This document shows, one piece after another, positions 45,577 to 57,173 of a stretch of 64,000 nucleotides of DNA (the first letter of the stretch is position 1; the number at the start of each line of letters is the position of its first letter). The notes beneath the pieces were generated by a model. That model did not search any database. It was not told the DNA's origin and saw only the letters and a program-made list of their open reading frames with translations. The translations under genes were made by a program, and so were the position numbers. Source of the DNA: Protopterus annectens (Eukaryota; Chordata; Ceratodontiformes; Protopteridae); NCBI RefSeq assembly GCF_019279795.1, contig NC_056735.1, positions 1,935,461,418-1,935,525,417 on the forward strand, in the 5' to 3' direction.

Positions 45577-47830
45577 TCAATTTTTTAAAAATGGTTTTAA
45601 AGACACCATGTTATTATGCCCTGGTGACTTGTCTGCCTGAAGTCTAATAATCCATTGCTGTTCTGTCACCTCAGTATAGTTTTTAACATTGCCCCCTCTC
45701 ACACTCTCATATACTTTCTGTAAGACATAAAAATTAAATTTATGCAAGGGACCATTGTTCTTAACATGCATTGCTAATGCATTATTCCCTTCTCCATTCT
45801 TGATATCTCTGAGATGTTCTAAGATTCTGTCTTTAAACAAGCGATTAGTCATTCCTACATAAAAGGCAAAACATTCTGTGCAGAAACCAAAATAAACAAC
45901 ATTGTTGGTACAACAATCCGCATAGAATGTGGCCTCAAAATTAAATCCTGTACTTGGATGTACAAACCTCCTACCCACATAGATGTGGGGGCAGGCTGCA
46001 CACCTCCTACAAGTTTATGTACCTAGTCTATCTGATACATTACATATGTAGGTATCCAATGCCCTATAACATAAATGGTCCTTTAGTGACTTATTCCTTT
46101 TAAAGGAAAAAAGAGGTGAATCATTAATTTTTCCATCTAACTCTTTAACCATAGAAAGAATACCCCAATTTTTCTGAATGACATCACATACCAATTGTAT
46201 ATTATTTGAAAAAGTCATAGGCATACGAATGTTATTATCAGCTCTCCTCATACTATTCAAGTGTAGACTCTCCACATTTTCATTTATATTCATTAGCAAT
46301 GTCTGCTCATTATTATAATAATATGGTCTACATCTCCCTTGTCTATTCTTCCATGCCTCTTGTATAGACTTATTTATGTCATGTGCTTTATAACCTCTCT
46401 CTATAAATTCCTCTTTCAACATGAGTAGTGCCTCATTCAATAACCTATCATCGTTATAGAGCTGCATGATTCGATAAATCTGCCCTTTTGATACATTTAT
46501 TTTAGTATGTGTAGGATACATACATTTATTATGTAAAAAATTGATTTTCCTCACTGGTTTCCTATAGAGTGAAGTAGTCAATACACATAATGTATCTCTT
46601 TCTATCTTAACATCTAGAAAATCAATTTCTGTAAGTGAATATTTACCAGTAAAGCTAAGAAAGTTTGTTATATTGTTAAGGTAGTCGAGAAAATCAAGCA
46701 AACCTTGCTCAGTGCCCTGCCACAAAAGAAAAATATCATCCACAAATCTCTTATACCATTTGATGAACTCACTATGTGCATTACCAGATGGAACAAAACT
46801 CCTCTCTCATTGTAGCAATGAAAGGTTGGCGTAGCTGTTGGCACAAGCTGTTCCCATAGCCACGCCAACCTTCTGTATATAATATTCATTGTTAAACATA
46901 CACACATTGTTTTCAAGAATAATTTCTAACAATGAGCAGAGCATCCTAATCTTATTGGGGCAAACCTTTTTATCCATTAACAGATTGCTAATATTTTCTA
47001 TGCCCCAAGTGTTAGGAATTACAGTAAATAGTGACTCAATATCAGGGGTCACAAACCAACAGATATTCTGTATAGATTCCATCTGCATGCTCAATTCATT
47101 AAGAAAATTCTTAGTGTCTCTAAGGACAGTGGCACATTCAACAAGAATGGGATGTAAATTCTGTTCAACAAAAATAGAGAGGGGCTTGGTCACCCACCCT
47201 CTACCTGACACAATGGGCCGCATTGGAGGATTAGTCAAGTCTTTATGCACTTTAGGTAAACCATAGATCATAGGAATTGTAGGTGTATCCGCTTTAAAAT
47301 ATTAGGAGGATCTGATATCATACCTGTTAATAAAACATCAAAAACAAAAAATTGTGTCCTATCTACAACTGTCTTCACTGTTGATAGAGATATATTTGCA
47401 TAAGTATCTCCATTCTGTAATAGCTTCAACATTCTTGTTATATACATATTCCTATCTAGTACAACTATACCCCCACCCTTGTCTGCAGGGCGAACTTCAA
47501 TACTAGTGAGATTGTTAAGTTCTTGTAGGGCATGTCGTTCAAAAGTTGTCAATTTATAGAATACATTGAAATCATTAGCTGCATGTCTTTCTCTAATTTG
47601 TTTTTCACATACATCAATAATTAAATCAATGACTTCATTACTAGGTGGGATATAAACACTAGGTTTCTTAAAAATATTAAGATCATAAATACCATCCTTC
47701 AACATCTCCCTTAGTGTCAGAGTTCTACCGAATAATTTAAGATCTTTAAGGACATCAACCAAGTCCAATTTTTGTGAAGGTACAAAACTAAGTCCTCTGT
47801 TTAACAAAGTTAAATGTGCTTCAGTTAGGG
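45577..47830 (-). pseudogene. Penelope RT and GIY-YIG endonuclease, PLE1
   Basis: RT blocks in order on the minus strand: LLNRGLSFVPSQ (47815), VRPADKGGGIVVLDR (47490), frameshift at about 47275, MIYGLPKVHK (47271), PIVSGRG, D-ESL-TVIP (47040), YIQKVGVAMGTACANSYANL (46880-46815), RFVDDIFLLW (46750-46725, catalytic D-D), then the thumb. GIY-YIG block VVYFGFCTECFAFYVGMTNR with R-x-x-EHL (45910-45815) and NALAMH. Disabled by the frameshift, a TGA (Trp codon in PLE2) at about 46808 and a TAA (Tyr in PLE2) at 46015. Confidence 0.88.
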
Positions 47831-48032
47831 GATATGAAAAATGTTAAAAACTAAGCCTGTTTGACTCTCTTTCTGAAACTATGGGGTTCATCTACACTGA
47901 GAAGGCATTGCATCTTTCCCTTGGTGCCACGACTCCACGATCTCCCTCTTATCGGCAGTGGATTCTGTAGTAAAAAATGTTTATGTGATGAGGAGGCAGA
48001 TATGGTCCCTTGTTGTAATTAACCCTGCCCTA

Positions 48033-48953
48033 TTACTGGCAACAAAGCATGCTTCGGTTTAACCACAGGTTGTGTTGCATTATCTGCATGGGAGATATCA
48101 TTAACTTCACCTTTTCATATACAAACATCTGCAGTAGGAGTTCACTTGTTTCCTTATTTACATACATTGTGTTATTGTTAGAGATAGCAGACATTGCCAC
48201 TGTCCCTGATGTAGAAGCCATTCCATTAGAGCAGACTGGTGTGCTATTACTCTGCTCTTTAGCATTGCAATCACAAACATTACTTGTTAAGGGTCTATAA
48301 TTTTCTACAGATTGTGATACCATAGGCCATGAGAATACTTTCCTTGTTTGAAAATCTCCCAAATCCCTTTGCAATTTCTTAGTTTTGGTAGACATAAGTC
48401 TTTTTTCATACATGGAGATATTCTCGTACAAACGATCTAGTTTATCTCTGTATTTGTCAACATTATAACAATCATATATACCATTCTGCAAACGATAGAT
48501 ATCATTAAGCAGTTTATTTTCCTCTAGATGAAAAAAGTCAATTAATAATTCCATATACTTGGCACTGCATTCTAAGTTCAAAACTTGCCAGGGTCTAAGT
48601 AATTCAGGAAACATGTGGCCATATGTAGACATAGTTAACACTCGGAGCCCTCTCTGCACTATATTTAACTTGAGGGAGGCTTCCAAGTGAAAGCGCTGCC
48701 ACTGCAAGTGCTTATATTTATAAAGTTTGTTCTCTAGCTGACGGAAATCTTTCATAAAACTGACAGCTAAATCAGAGTCTAATGTTTCAGTACCTTGTCG
48801 TAGTTGAAGCTCTTCAGCCAGACGTGGATTGGAATGCAAGTTTAAAACAGAATCTAAACATTCCATGATTCTCTTATCATTAGTAGCTGCAGAAGTTTGC
48901 ATATTGTTGTTAGAGATTTCAGTTCTCTGGCAGTGACTAATCCCTCGAGCCAT
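48033..48953 (-). CDS. Penelope N-terminal ORF, intact 306 codons
   Basis: Uninterrupted frame from Met (48953) to a stop at 48033. Predominantly helical, with heptad-like Leu and charged residues (NIVQRGLRVLTM, LLIDFFHLEENKLLNDIYRL, YRDKLDRLYENISMYEKRLM), suggesting a coiled coil. A Ser/Asn-rich tail follows. It precedes the RT ORF on the same strand, as in Penelope elements whose long protein has a poorly conserved N-terminal part. It may be a separate ORF or the N-terminal part of the RT protein split by a frame change between 48033 and 47830. No host homologue recognised. Confidence 0.65.
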   Translation of the reverse strand: MARGISHCQRTEISNNNMQTSAATNDKRIMECLDSVLNLHSNPRLAEELQLRQGTETLDSDLAVSFMKDFRQLENKLYKYKHLQWQRFHLEASLKLNIVQRGLRVLTMSTYGHMFPELLRPWQVLNLECSAKYMELLIDFFHLEENKLLNDIYRLQNGIYDCYNVDKYRDKLDRLYENISMYEKRLMSTKTKKLQRDLGDFQTRKVFSWPMVSQSVENYRPLTSNVCDCNAKEQSNSTPVCSNGMASTSGTVAMSAISNNNTMYVNKETSELLLQMFVYEKVKLMISPMQIMQHNLWLNRSMLCCQ

Positions 48954-49128
48954 GTTCGGTTAAGGAAAAGAAGTAAACTGTAGTAAATCCAAAGAAAATC
49001 CTTAGCACTGAATGATGCAACCAACGCAGAAACTAAGTAACCAAGTGCAGAAAAAATAAACGTTGGTAGCACAAGGCTGACAGCAATAATCGTTTAATAC
49101 AAAACAAAAAAGAAAAACCAGTAAGCGC

Positions 49129-49155
49129 TTTCACGGATCAACTCTGCTTCCTCAG
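49129..49155 (-). ncRNA. Hammerhead-like core, PLE1 right terminal region
   Basis: Minus strand CTGAGGAAGCAGAG, TTGATCCGTGAAAGCGC. Helix II pairing is imperfect. It lies in the repeat upstream of the N-terminal ORF. Confidence 0.35.
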
Positions 49156-49200
49156 ACTGATACAAAAAACTCTATAGAAAGCACTTATTTAAAACAATTC

Positions 49201-49487
49201 AACTATGCCCCCACCCTTGTCTGCAGGGCGAACTTCAATACTAGTGAGATTCCTAAGTTCTTGTAGGGCATGTTGTTCAAAGTTGTCAAATTATAGAATA
49301 CATTGAAATCATTAGCTGCATGTCTTTCTCTAATTTGTTTTTCACATACATCAATAAATAAATCAATGACTGCATTACTAGGTGGGATATAAACACTAGG
49401 TTTCTTAAAAATATTAGGATCATAAATACCATCCTTAAACATCGTCCTTAGTGTCAGAGTTCTACCAAATAATTTAAGATCTGACAC
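49201..49487 (-). pseudogene. Penelope RT N-terminal fragment at the inversion junction
   Basis: A 94-codon minus frame equals the start of the RT region of PLE1 (SDLKLFGRTLTLR, FKKPSVYIPPSN, IRERHAANDFNVFY). It directly abuts the PLE1 right terminal repeat on one side and, at 49488, switches into plus-strand PLE2 sequence. It represents the inverted partial copy often found at Penelope insertion 5' ends. Confidence 0.8.
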
Positions 49488-49559
49488 TGATCTGATCTTG
49501 ATGAATGTGCCACTGTCCTTAGAGACACTAAGAATTTTCTTAATGTCCTTAAAGATCTT

Positions 49560-51737
49560 AAATTATTTGGAAGAACTCTGACACTAAGGGCGATGTTTAA
49601 GGATGGTATTTATGATCCTAATATTTTTAAGAAACCTACTGTTTATATCCCACCTAGTAATGTAGTCATTGATTTGTTTATTGCTGTATGTGAAAAACAA
49701 ATTAGAGAAAGACATGCAGCTTATGATTTCAATGTATTCTATAATTTGACAACTTTTGAATGACATGCCCTACAAGAACTTAGGAATCTCACTAGTATTG
49801 AAGTTCGCCCTGCAGACAAGAGTGGGGGTATAGTTGTACTAGATAGGGATATGTATATAGAAAGTATGTTGAAGCTATTACAGAATGGAGATACTTATGA
49901 GAATATAACTCTTATCAACAGTGAAGGCAGTTGTAGATAGGGCACAATTTTTTGCTTTTGATCTTTTATTAACAGGTATGATATCAGATCCCCTGAATAT
50001 TTTAGAGTGGATACACCTACAATTCCTATGATCTATGGTTTACCTAATGTGCATAAAGACTTGTCTAATCCTCCAATGCGGCCCATTGCATCAGGTAGAG
50101 GGTGGGTGACCGAGCCCCTCTCTATTTTTGTTGAACAGAATTTACATCCCATTCTTGATGAATGTGCCACTGTCCTTAGAGACACTAAGAATTTTCTTAA
50201 TGAATTGAGCATGCAGATGGAATCTATACAGAATATCTGTTGGTTTGTGACCCTTGATGTTGAGTCACTATTTACTGTAATTCCTAACACTTGGGGCATA
50301 GAAAATATTAGGAATCTGTTAATGGATAAAAAGGTTTACCCCAAAAAGATTAGGTTGCTCTGCTCATTGTTAGAAATTATTCTTGAAAACAATGTGTGTA
50401 TGTTCAACAATGAATAGTATATACAGAAGGTTGGCATGGCTATGAGCACAGCTTATGCCAACAGCTACACCAACTTTTCATTGCTACAATGGGAGAGGAG
50501 TTTTGTTCTATCTGGTAATGCACATAGTGAGTCCATCAAATGGTTTAAGAGATTTGTAGATGATATTTTTCTTTTGTGTCAGGGCACTGAGCAAGGTTTG
50601 CTTGATTTTCTCAACTACCTTAACAATGTAACAAACTTTCTTAGATTTACTAGGAAATATTCACTTGCAGAAATTGATTTTCTAGATGTTAGGATAGAAA
50701 GAGATACATTATGTGTATTGGCTATTTCACTCTATAGGAAACCAGTGAGGAAAAACATTTTTTTACATAATAAATGTATGTATCCTACAAATATTAAAAG
50801 AAATGGATTAAAAGGGCAGATTTATCGAATCATGTGGCTCTATAACAATGATTTGTTATTGAATGAGGCACTACTCATGTTGAAAGAGGAATTTATAGAG
50901 AGAGGTTATAAAGCACATGACATAGATAAGTCTATACAAGAGGCATGAAAGAATAGACAAGGGAGATGTAGACCATATTATTATAATAATGAGCAGACAT
51001 CGCTAATGAATATAAATAAAAATGTGGAGAGTCTACACTTAAATAGTACGAGGAGAGCTGATAATAACATTCATATGCCTTTGACTTTTTTGAGTACTAT
51101 ACAATGGGTATGTGATGTCATTAAGAAAAATTGGGGTATTCTCTATATGGTTAAAGAGTTAGATGGAAAAATTAATGATTCACCTCTTTTTTCCTTTAAA
51201 AGGAATAAGTCACTAAAGGACCATTTATGTTATAGGGCATTGGATACCTACACATATAATGTATCATACAGACTAGGTACATATATTTGTAGGAGGTGTG
51301 CAGCCTGCCCCCACATCTATGTGTGTGGAAGGTTTGTACATCCAAGTACAGGATTTAATTTTGAGGCCACATTCTATGCGGACTGTCGTACCGACAATGT
51401 TGTTTATTTTGGTTTCTGCACAGAATATTTTGCCTTTTATGTAGGAAAGACTAATCGCTTGTTTAAAAACAGAATCTTCGAACATCTCTGAGATATCAAG
51501 AATGGAAAAGAGAATAATGCATTAGCAATGCATGTTAAGAACAATGGTCCCTTGCATAAATTTAAGTTTTCTGTCTTACAGAAAGTATATGAGAGTGTGA
51601 GAGGGGGCAATTTTAATAGCTATACTGAGGCGACAGAACAGCAATGGATTGTTAGACTTCAGGCAGACAAGTCACCAGGGCTTAATAACATGGGGTCTTT
51701 AAAACCATCTTTAAAAAATAGGGCCCTGAAACATTGA
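49560..51737 (+). pseudogene. Penelope RT and GIY-YIG endonuclease, PLE2
   Basis: Frames show VRPADKSGGIVVLDR (49800), MIYGLPNVHK (50028), WFVTLDVESLFTVIP (50240-50285), AMSTAYANSYTNF (50436; the A-M-G-T of PLE1 reads AMST), RFVDDIFLLC (50550), then the thumb to 50948. GIY-YIG VVYFGFCTEYFAFYVGKTNR (51395-51460) and NALAMH (51517). Stops at about 49762, 50417, 50946 and 51489, and frameshifts near 49880-50010, make it non-functional. Confidence 0.85.
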
Positions 51738-51985
51738 GTGTTCTTCTCCCCTCATAATATTTATGTTTTAACACTATTCAATATTTGTATGGTTGTTGAT
51801 TGTTAAATATGTTATATGTTAACATTTTAAACATGTATTTATGTACTACTTTTTAGATATGCACATATGCCTTTAAGGAAGGCAATGACAGATGTAATGC
51901 TTTAATTAATGCTTTTCTGTGGTTGGCATGTGTGATTTTTGAATTGTTTTAAATAAGTGTTTTCTATAGTTTTTTTTGTATCAGT

Positions 51986-52012
51986 CTGAGGAAGCGGAGG
52001 TGATCCGTGAAA
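51986..52012 (+). ncRNA. Hammerhead-like core, PLE2
   Basis: CTGAGGAA, stem GCGGA/TCCGT (one G-T pair) with loop GGTGA, then GAAA and GCAC. Downstream GTGCT (52326-52330 after the SINE) could pair with AGCAC as a helix III. Helix I is not supported by the bases flanking the core. Confidence 0.35.
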
Positions 52013-52040
52013 GCACTTACTGGTTTTTGTTTTTTGTTTT

Positions 52041-52305
52041 GTAGTGTTGTTGCCTCACAGCAAGCGGTACTCCTGTTCAATTCTCGGCTGGAGTGCCTTC
52101 TGTGTGGAGTCTGCATGTCTTCCCCATGGTCGAGTGGCCTCCGAAAGACATGCGTGAATGGGCGTGCCTTCGCTGAAGGTTGGGCATTGGGCTGGCAACT
52201 CGGCACCATAAAAATCTACTGCCAATCATTAGCGGACCAGATTTCCACTGTGGTGACCCCTAACTTGAAAAAGCCGAAAAGACAAACAACAACAACAACA
52301 TTAAA
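52041..52305 (+). mobile_element. SINE family S, intermediate form (copy S7)
   Basis: 5'-truncated head (TTGCCTCACAGCAAG), B box CTGTTCAATTCTCGGC. The centre is shorter than S3 but longer than S6; 3' end CCCCTAACTTGAAAAAGCCG plus (AAC)n. Splits the PLE2 terminal repeat. Confidence 0.9.
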
Positions 52306-52430
52306 TGATTATTGCTGTCAGCCGTGTGCTACCAACATTTATTTTTTCTGCACTTGGTTATTTGGTTTCTGCGTTGGTTGCTTCATTCGGTGCTGAGGAT
52401 TTTCTTTGGATTTACTATAGTAACCCAAAC

Positions 52431-52676
52431 CACCCCACTCAGAACCTCAACCCATCCCACTCACTTCCTCCTAACAATTAAAAATTAAATACTAGCATAT
52501 GCTCTATAGATTATATTGTAGTGTAATGCTCCCCCCCAACCCATGTGTTGATTTGTGGCAAAGCTGGCCCCCAGCATAGCAAATCCCACTTACAGCTCTA
52601 GTAAAGCCATCCCACAGCCCAGAAATCCCACCTACAGCCCAGTGCAGCACCTACAATCTCTTTCCACTCCCAGTAA
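52431..52676. other. C-rich flank of the Penelope pair, no gene
   Basis: Similar texture to 44030-44499 on the other side of the pair (CCCA-rich). Possibly the same interrupted element; no homologous anchor found. Confidence 0.3.
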
Positions 52677-52679
52677 TAT

Positions 52680-52766
<87 letters not shown>

Positions 52767-52774
52767 TATAGATA
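52677..52774. repeat. (CTATAT)n/(TA)n microsatellite
   Basis: CTATAT units passing into a long TA tract and back to GATA units. Confidence 0.96.
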
Positions 52775-52917
52775 GCCTATCCACCCTGTTATTGTTTTCC
52801 ACCTGTCCTTACATACAATAACAGACTGTTCCTTGGTATTAAATAAATCCAATTATATGAAAAAATGACAGTTACCCATTCTTTCTTGACACCTAAATAA
52901 ATGTAGCAAAACATAGT

Positions 52918-53072
52918 TTCATAGGTTAGTACTAAGCTAACTGCACCTGTGAGCCATTTTAAGCCTAGCCAATTATCCCTTTTGAGATTCAACCCCTGCA
53001 CCTTGTGTTTGTAAGGCAAACACCTTAACTATTAGGCCATCCCCCAACCCTTTTGTGTATGGTTGGGGGGGG
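52918..53072 (-). mobile_element. tRNA-derived SINE with CR1-like 3' tail (family C)
   Basis: Minus strand from 53050: A box TGGCCTAATAGTTAAGG, B box GGGGTTGAATCTC about 30 bases later, then a tail GGCTAGGCTTAAAATGGC, TTAGCTTAGTACTAACCTAT ending CTATGAAAC at 52918. The CR1 copies end GGGCTAGGCTTGCAAAGG, TTAGGCTAGTACACACCTAT, so the SINE and LINE share their last 55 or so bases. Confidence 0.75.
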
Positions 53073-54932
53073 GGGGTTGTTAGACACATTACTACAGCTA
53101 TTTATTATTTACTCAGCATTTATTATGGACTATTTCTGTCTAAAAATGAAGTGGTTCTCCTTCATAGCTGTATGCAAACTAATTAAAGAATACAGAACAG
53201 TGTGCTTTTGAATCCTAATTTTGCTCTTTATTCACCATATTAAGTAACATTGCAGCATTCCAGGTATTCATTTGCATGAATCTTAGCTGCTGCAGGTTTT
53301 GTGATAATTTGTTATTGCAGATACTTTTTACTTTAGATATTGTGCCTATGAACTTGTAAAGCTGACAGAATAATAGATTTTGCATTAATGTGTCTTTTCT
53401 AAAGATATGAAGTCAGAAACTCAAATGTTTCTCATTATTTATTGATTTCAACTCCCAATGATTTGCCAGAAAAAAAGTCTGGATTTTCTACAAAATTTGG
53501 AACAGATGAGTATTATTTTTTTATGAAAAATTCACTATAATATATGTGTGCTAGCCTGCCACCTCAAAAATTATCTCTGGATATTTTTCATGCATAGCAA
53601 ACTCATTAGTTGAGACCTGGTGGGCAGGAAGTCTGATACTATAGCTGGATGAGGGAGGGAATGTAGGAGTAGTAACTTGGGGAGGAAAACAAACTCTATA
53701 AAACTTCACTCTGTAAGAAGTCTGTCATCTCAGCATTCAGTTGATATTTTGGGAACTTTTTTTTCTCTGAAAGTGTAACACATCAGTAGAAGTCACATTT
53801 GTAAGATGCACTACAAAACAGTAAATTATACTTTTACTGAGGGCTCTCAAAATTAGCACAGTCTCTCAGCTCTTCCATTCTAAGTGAATGCAGAGAAATC
53901 TGACAGAACAATCTAGGGGACTGTAATCTCATTAACTATCTTCTCATAGTGCATTATGTAGAAGATTTGCTTTTGGAAGCAGAACAAAATCTTATGAGGA
54001 TGTTCACCTTCAGGAGGACATGCTGGATTGCAAATACAATAAAATCAGTAGTGACTACTTTTTCCTGGTCTGTGCAGGTTTGCAATGTGCACAACTTGGA
54101 AAAAAAGATAAGTTTTTTTTTTTGTTGCTGTTATTTTCCTAGACAGCCTTCAAACAATAAACCATCAAGGAGCAGAATGTAAGAACATGTGTTGTGGGAT
54201 AGAACAGCAGAAGGAAATAAGACAAATATACTTAGAACAGATGAGGGGGGGTATAAATCAAAGAGGCAGGGTGCTAGATGCAACCCGGCAAGGCAAGCTA
54301 ACAGATTCAAGAATAGATGGAAAATACACAGCACACATAATTGTAAAATTCAGCTCAAACTGTAAAGTGATGGCTTGCTTCTCACACATGCTGCTCAGAA
54401 ACTATTAGAAGACAGGATCATGTTAGGATTGCAATTTCCACAGTACCAAAAAGATAAAAACATAATATCATATCAGACGGGCATGATATATATAGAGTGG
54501 TGTTTTTCGACAGTAAGAAGATTATAAGTGACTAAAAACTGATTTAAAAAGCTGTATATATTTGTGACTCGAAATGTGTACATAGCATTGTAAACAATGT
54601 CTGTTGACTAAAAATGTTTGGGGTCCTGTTTTCTTTATCTGTAGTCAGTGTTTTGTTCAATTTCATCTGTTACTTTAAGAATAGAATACAATCTACATCT
54701 ATTAGTCCAAACAGGTTTGTTGAGTGAGAATTTGGGGATAATATAAAAAGAAGGCTGGCACAATCCAGTCAAAGGATGTTTGCTATTGAAAAAATATATT
54801 ATGCTGTCTACAGCTATGGTTCTAGGAGAGTACCAAGCTAAATGAAGAGTAACCTTGCAGTGGAAAATATTAATTCCAGAAGAAATCTAGAGAGAACAGG
54901 TTTCCCAGTAATATGGGTCAGAACTAAAGATG
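53073..54932. other. No gene recognised
   Basis: 1.86 kb between a SINE and the DIRS element. 53540-53760 contains TGTGTGCTAGCCTGCCACC and a CTCTATAAAAC TATA-like box, faintly like an LTR, but no second copy or boundary was found. Confidence 0.35.
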
Positions 54933-55108
54933 CCCTTACATTCACCGCTGCAGTATTCCTTACAAATGGGGAATCCCTGCCATAAAGCCCTTCATCTGGC
55001 CAGTTTACAAAAGTCTAGCATTGCTTTATGGTATGCTGAACGTTACATGCACACTCCTTGCATAAGGTAGGGCATAAAGGTGACGTTCAGATGTACCATC
55101 CTCAGAAC
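54933..55108. repeat. DIRS left inverted terminal repeat
   Basis: Begins CCCTTACATTCACCGCTGCA and is complementary over about 175 bases to 60280-60495, with some 80-90 percent identity by eye. Confidence 0.9.
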
Positions 55109-55298
55109 TTCTTTGCCACCAGTCTGAATGCTGTTTTAACTGCTGGTCTGTTGCATACATTTGTTTTTTTTTACCATTTTTTATGTTTATTGGCTTTTCT
55201 GTGCTTACTCCTGTTTGCTGGAGTCCTCACATTAGCAGATACGTACCCAGTTGGGTTTTTTGTTACTTTTTCTCATTGTTTTGTGCTGTTTGGGATTA

Positions 55299-56714
55299 AT
55301 GTCATCCAGGAAGGGTAAATGCCAGTGTGGCAGACTGATTCCCCATAAAGACCACCATGATAAGTGTCTTTTTTGCCATGGTGCTGCTCACTACCATACG
55401 TCTTGTTCAGTTTGTCAGACGTTTGTCCCCAAAACACTTCATAGTAGGCTTTCTTCTCTTTCCTTGTACCTTGAGAACCAGTGACTAAAGCTTCTTGCTG
55501 TGGGTACTATGGATGGAACTTCCTGCCCCAAGGGTCAGCCATCTGGGAAAAAGAAGGTGCATTGGGTAAGACTGGAATCTTCCACTGTCCAGCCTCTGCC
55601 AGGAGTTTCTCCTGAGATTATTATGCATCCAGAGGCTCACCTGGTTGAGTTGTCAGATTCTTCTATCACTTCTGGGTTGGAGGCCAGTGAGGATTTGGCA
55701 GGCAGCATGTCCGATGAGGCTTTGCAGGTGTCCATTTTTGGTGTTCAGTGGAAACCATGGTTGACTGTTTCCAAGGGGTCTAGTGGAGTTCCACAGAGGT
55801 CCCTACTGCAGGTATGGAATGCCATCCTGAGTCTGGGCCTTCTCAGGTTTTTAGGATGGCTGTCACTTTAAAAAAGAAACAGAAAACTAGCCATGTTTTT
55901 TCTGTTCCTATGGATCCACAAAGTGAGTGGCAGGCCTTTACTCAGGGGTTATTTAAGGCTTTGCTGTCATTGCGGCTTCCTCAAGGGGTTTCAGTTCCTG
56001 CTCCTCCTTGGTCTAACTCTTCCCCTAAAAGGCCCAGAGAATTGCATTCTTCTGAGGTGGACTCTGATGATGACTCCCTTGCTTATTCTGCACAGATTCC
56101 TTCTCCTTTAGACTACAGGTCTGAAGAGGAGGATTCTCATTCTCTAGCTTATCCCTCTCAGGAAATTTCCTTTGGGGACACGATCTCTAGGATGATGGAC
56201 TTTTCTAAATGGGATTGTGCCCAGGTTTTGTATATCCATAGGAGGTACTATGAGTTACTGCAGATGGAATATCCTAAACCTGTGGCCATTCCTCCTGTCT
56301 TGCCTGCTTTACTGGTTGTTTTTTCCACTGCCTCTAAAGAACCGGATTCTCTGCCCCCTGCTCCCAGGAAGTCTGATAGGTTTTATAGGGTGCCTGAGGA
56401 TTGTTCCTTTTTGTTTAAATGTCCTGCTGCTGACCCCTCTGTGGTGTCTGTAGCCTCTGATAAGCCATCCCAATTGCTTCTTTCATCCAAGTTACTGCCT
56501 TCTGACCATGGATAGGCTGGGTAAGAAAGTTTATACTTCATCTACCCTGGCTTTTAGGGCTATTAATTATCAGACCCATATTTCTACGTATGTCTTGGCT
56601 CTTCTTTCTCAGGCCTGTCAGGTTCTTTCTGATCTTTCAGACTGTGGGCAAATCTTCTTCTCCTTCCTTGCTTGGGACTTCCTCTTAGGTAGTTCATCAT
56701 TCTATCAAATGTAG
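55299..56714 (+). pseudogene. DIRS gag-like protein
   Basis: Met at 55299 opens a Cys/His-rich N-terminus (C-x-CGRLIP, HDKCLFCHGAAHY, SCSVCQTF) typical of DIRS gag. TGA at 55482 interrupts the same frame, which continues to 55871. A frameshift near 55800-55860 moves coding to the frame 55814-56515 (acidic, Ser-rich, then WDCAQVLYIHRRYYELLQM), and another near 56510 to GKKVYTSSTLAFRAINYQ, the conserved C-terminal block, ending at 56714. It would package element RNA. Confidence 0.75.
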
Positions 56715-57173
56715 TTATGATGCAGCAGATGCCTCTTCAAGCGCTGCTACTTCTGGTTTAGTTGGCTCTGAGGAGATATTCATGGCTTTGGCTTCAACCT
56801 TTGCCTGATGATATTAAGGCTAAGCTGCTGGATGCTTCTCTGGATAATACTCTTTTGTTTGTTGAAGATGTAGCTAGTTTATTTAAGTCTGTTCAGGACA
56901 AGAGGAAGGCTTTATAGGAGCTTAAGCATGTCTTTGGTTCTCCTGTGCCTAAATTTTAGTGGAACTACCCTTCTAAGCCAACCTTTATTCGTAGGCAGTC
57001 TCGCCCTCCTTCTAAAGGTAAAAAAGGGTAGTAAATGGACTCCTCCTGCTAAGGCCTCTCAGACTGCAGGGATTCTTAAGCCCTCCTTTCCTGACAAACC
57101 AGGTACTGTATAACTATCCACCCATTCCCAGCCACATTCCTCTTTCTCTTCGCCTTTCTCTTTCTCTTCCTGT

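Larger units (their letters stand above)
44500..49200 (-). mobile_element. Penelope-like element PLE1, near complete
   Basis: Minus-strand Penelope element with similar terminal regions at both ends. 44500-44640 and 49045-49195 share ATAAACGTTGGTAGCAC, GGCTGACAGCAATAATCGTT and the hammerhead-like core, i.e. pseudo-LTRs in direct orientation. Between them are a coiled-coil N-terminal ORF, telomerase-like RT and GIY-YIG endonuclease. The 3' untranslated part is interrupted by the palindromic insertion at 44838-45538. It is about 80-90 percent similar by eye to PLE2 on the opposite strand. Confidence 0.88.
49488..52430 (+). mobile_element. Penelope-like element PLE2, plus strand, 5'-truncated
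   Basis: Same family as PLE1 in opposite orientation, so the two lie head to head. RT, thumb and GIY-YIG, 3' untranslated region and terminal repeat are present; the N-terminal ORF is missing. 49490-49545 duplicates 50155-50205 and then jumps to early RT sequence, showing rearrangement at the 5' junction. The terminal repeat is interrupted by SINE S7, and the element ends near 52430. Confidence 0.85.

Noticed and set aside
53540-53760. Possible solo LTR with a CTCTATAAAAC box
   Set aside because: Boundaries not detectable and no homologous copy in the window.
55058-55318. 86-codon hydrophobic frame at the DIRS left end
   Set aside because: Overlaps the inverted repeat and the gag start in a different frame; composition is a T-rich artefact.
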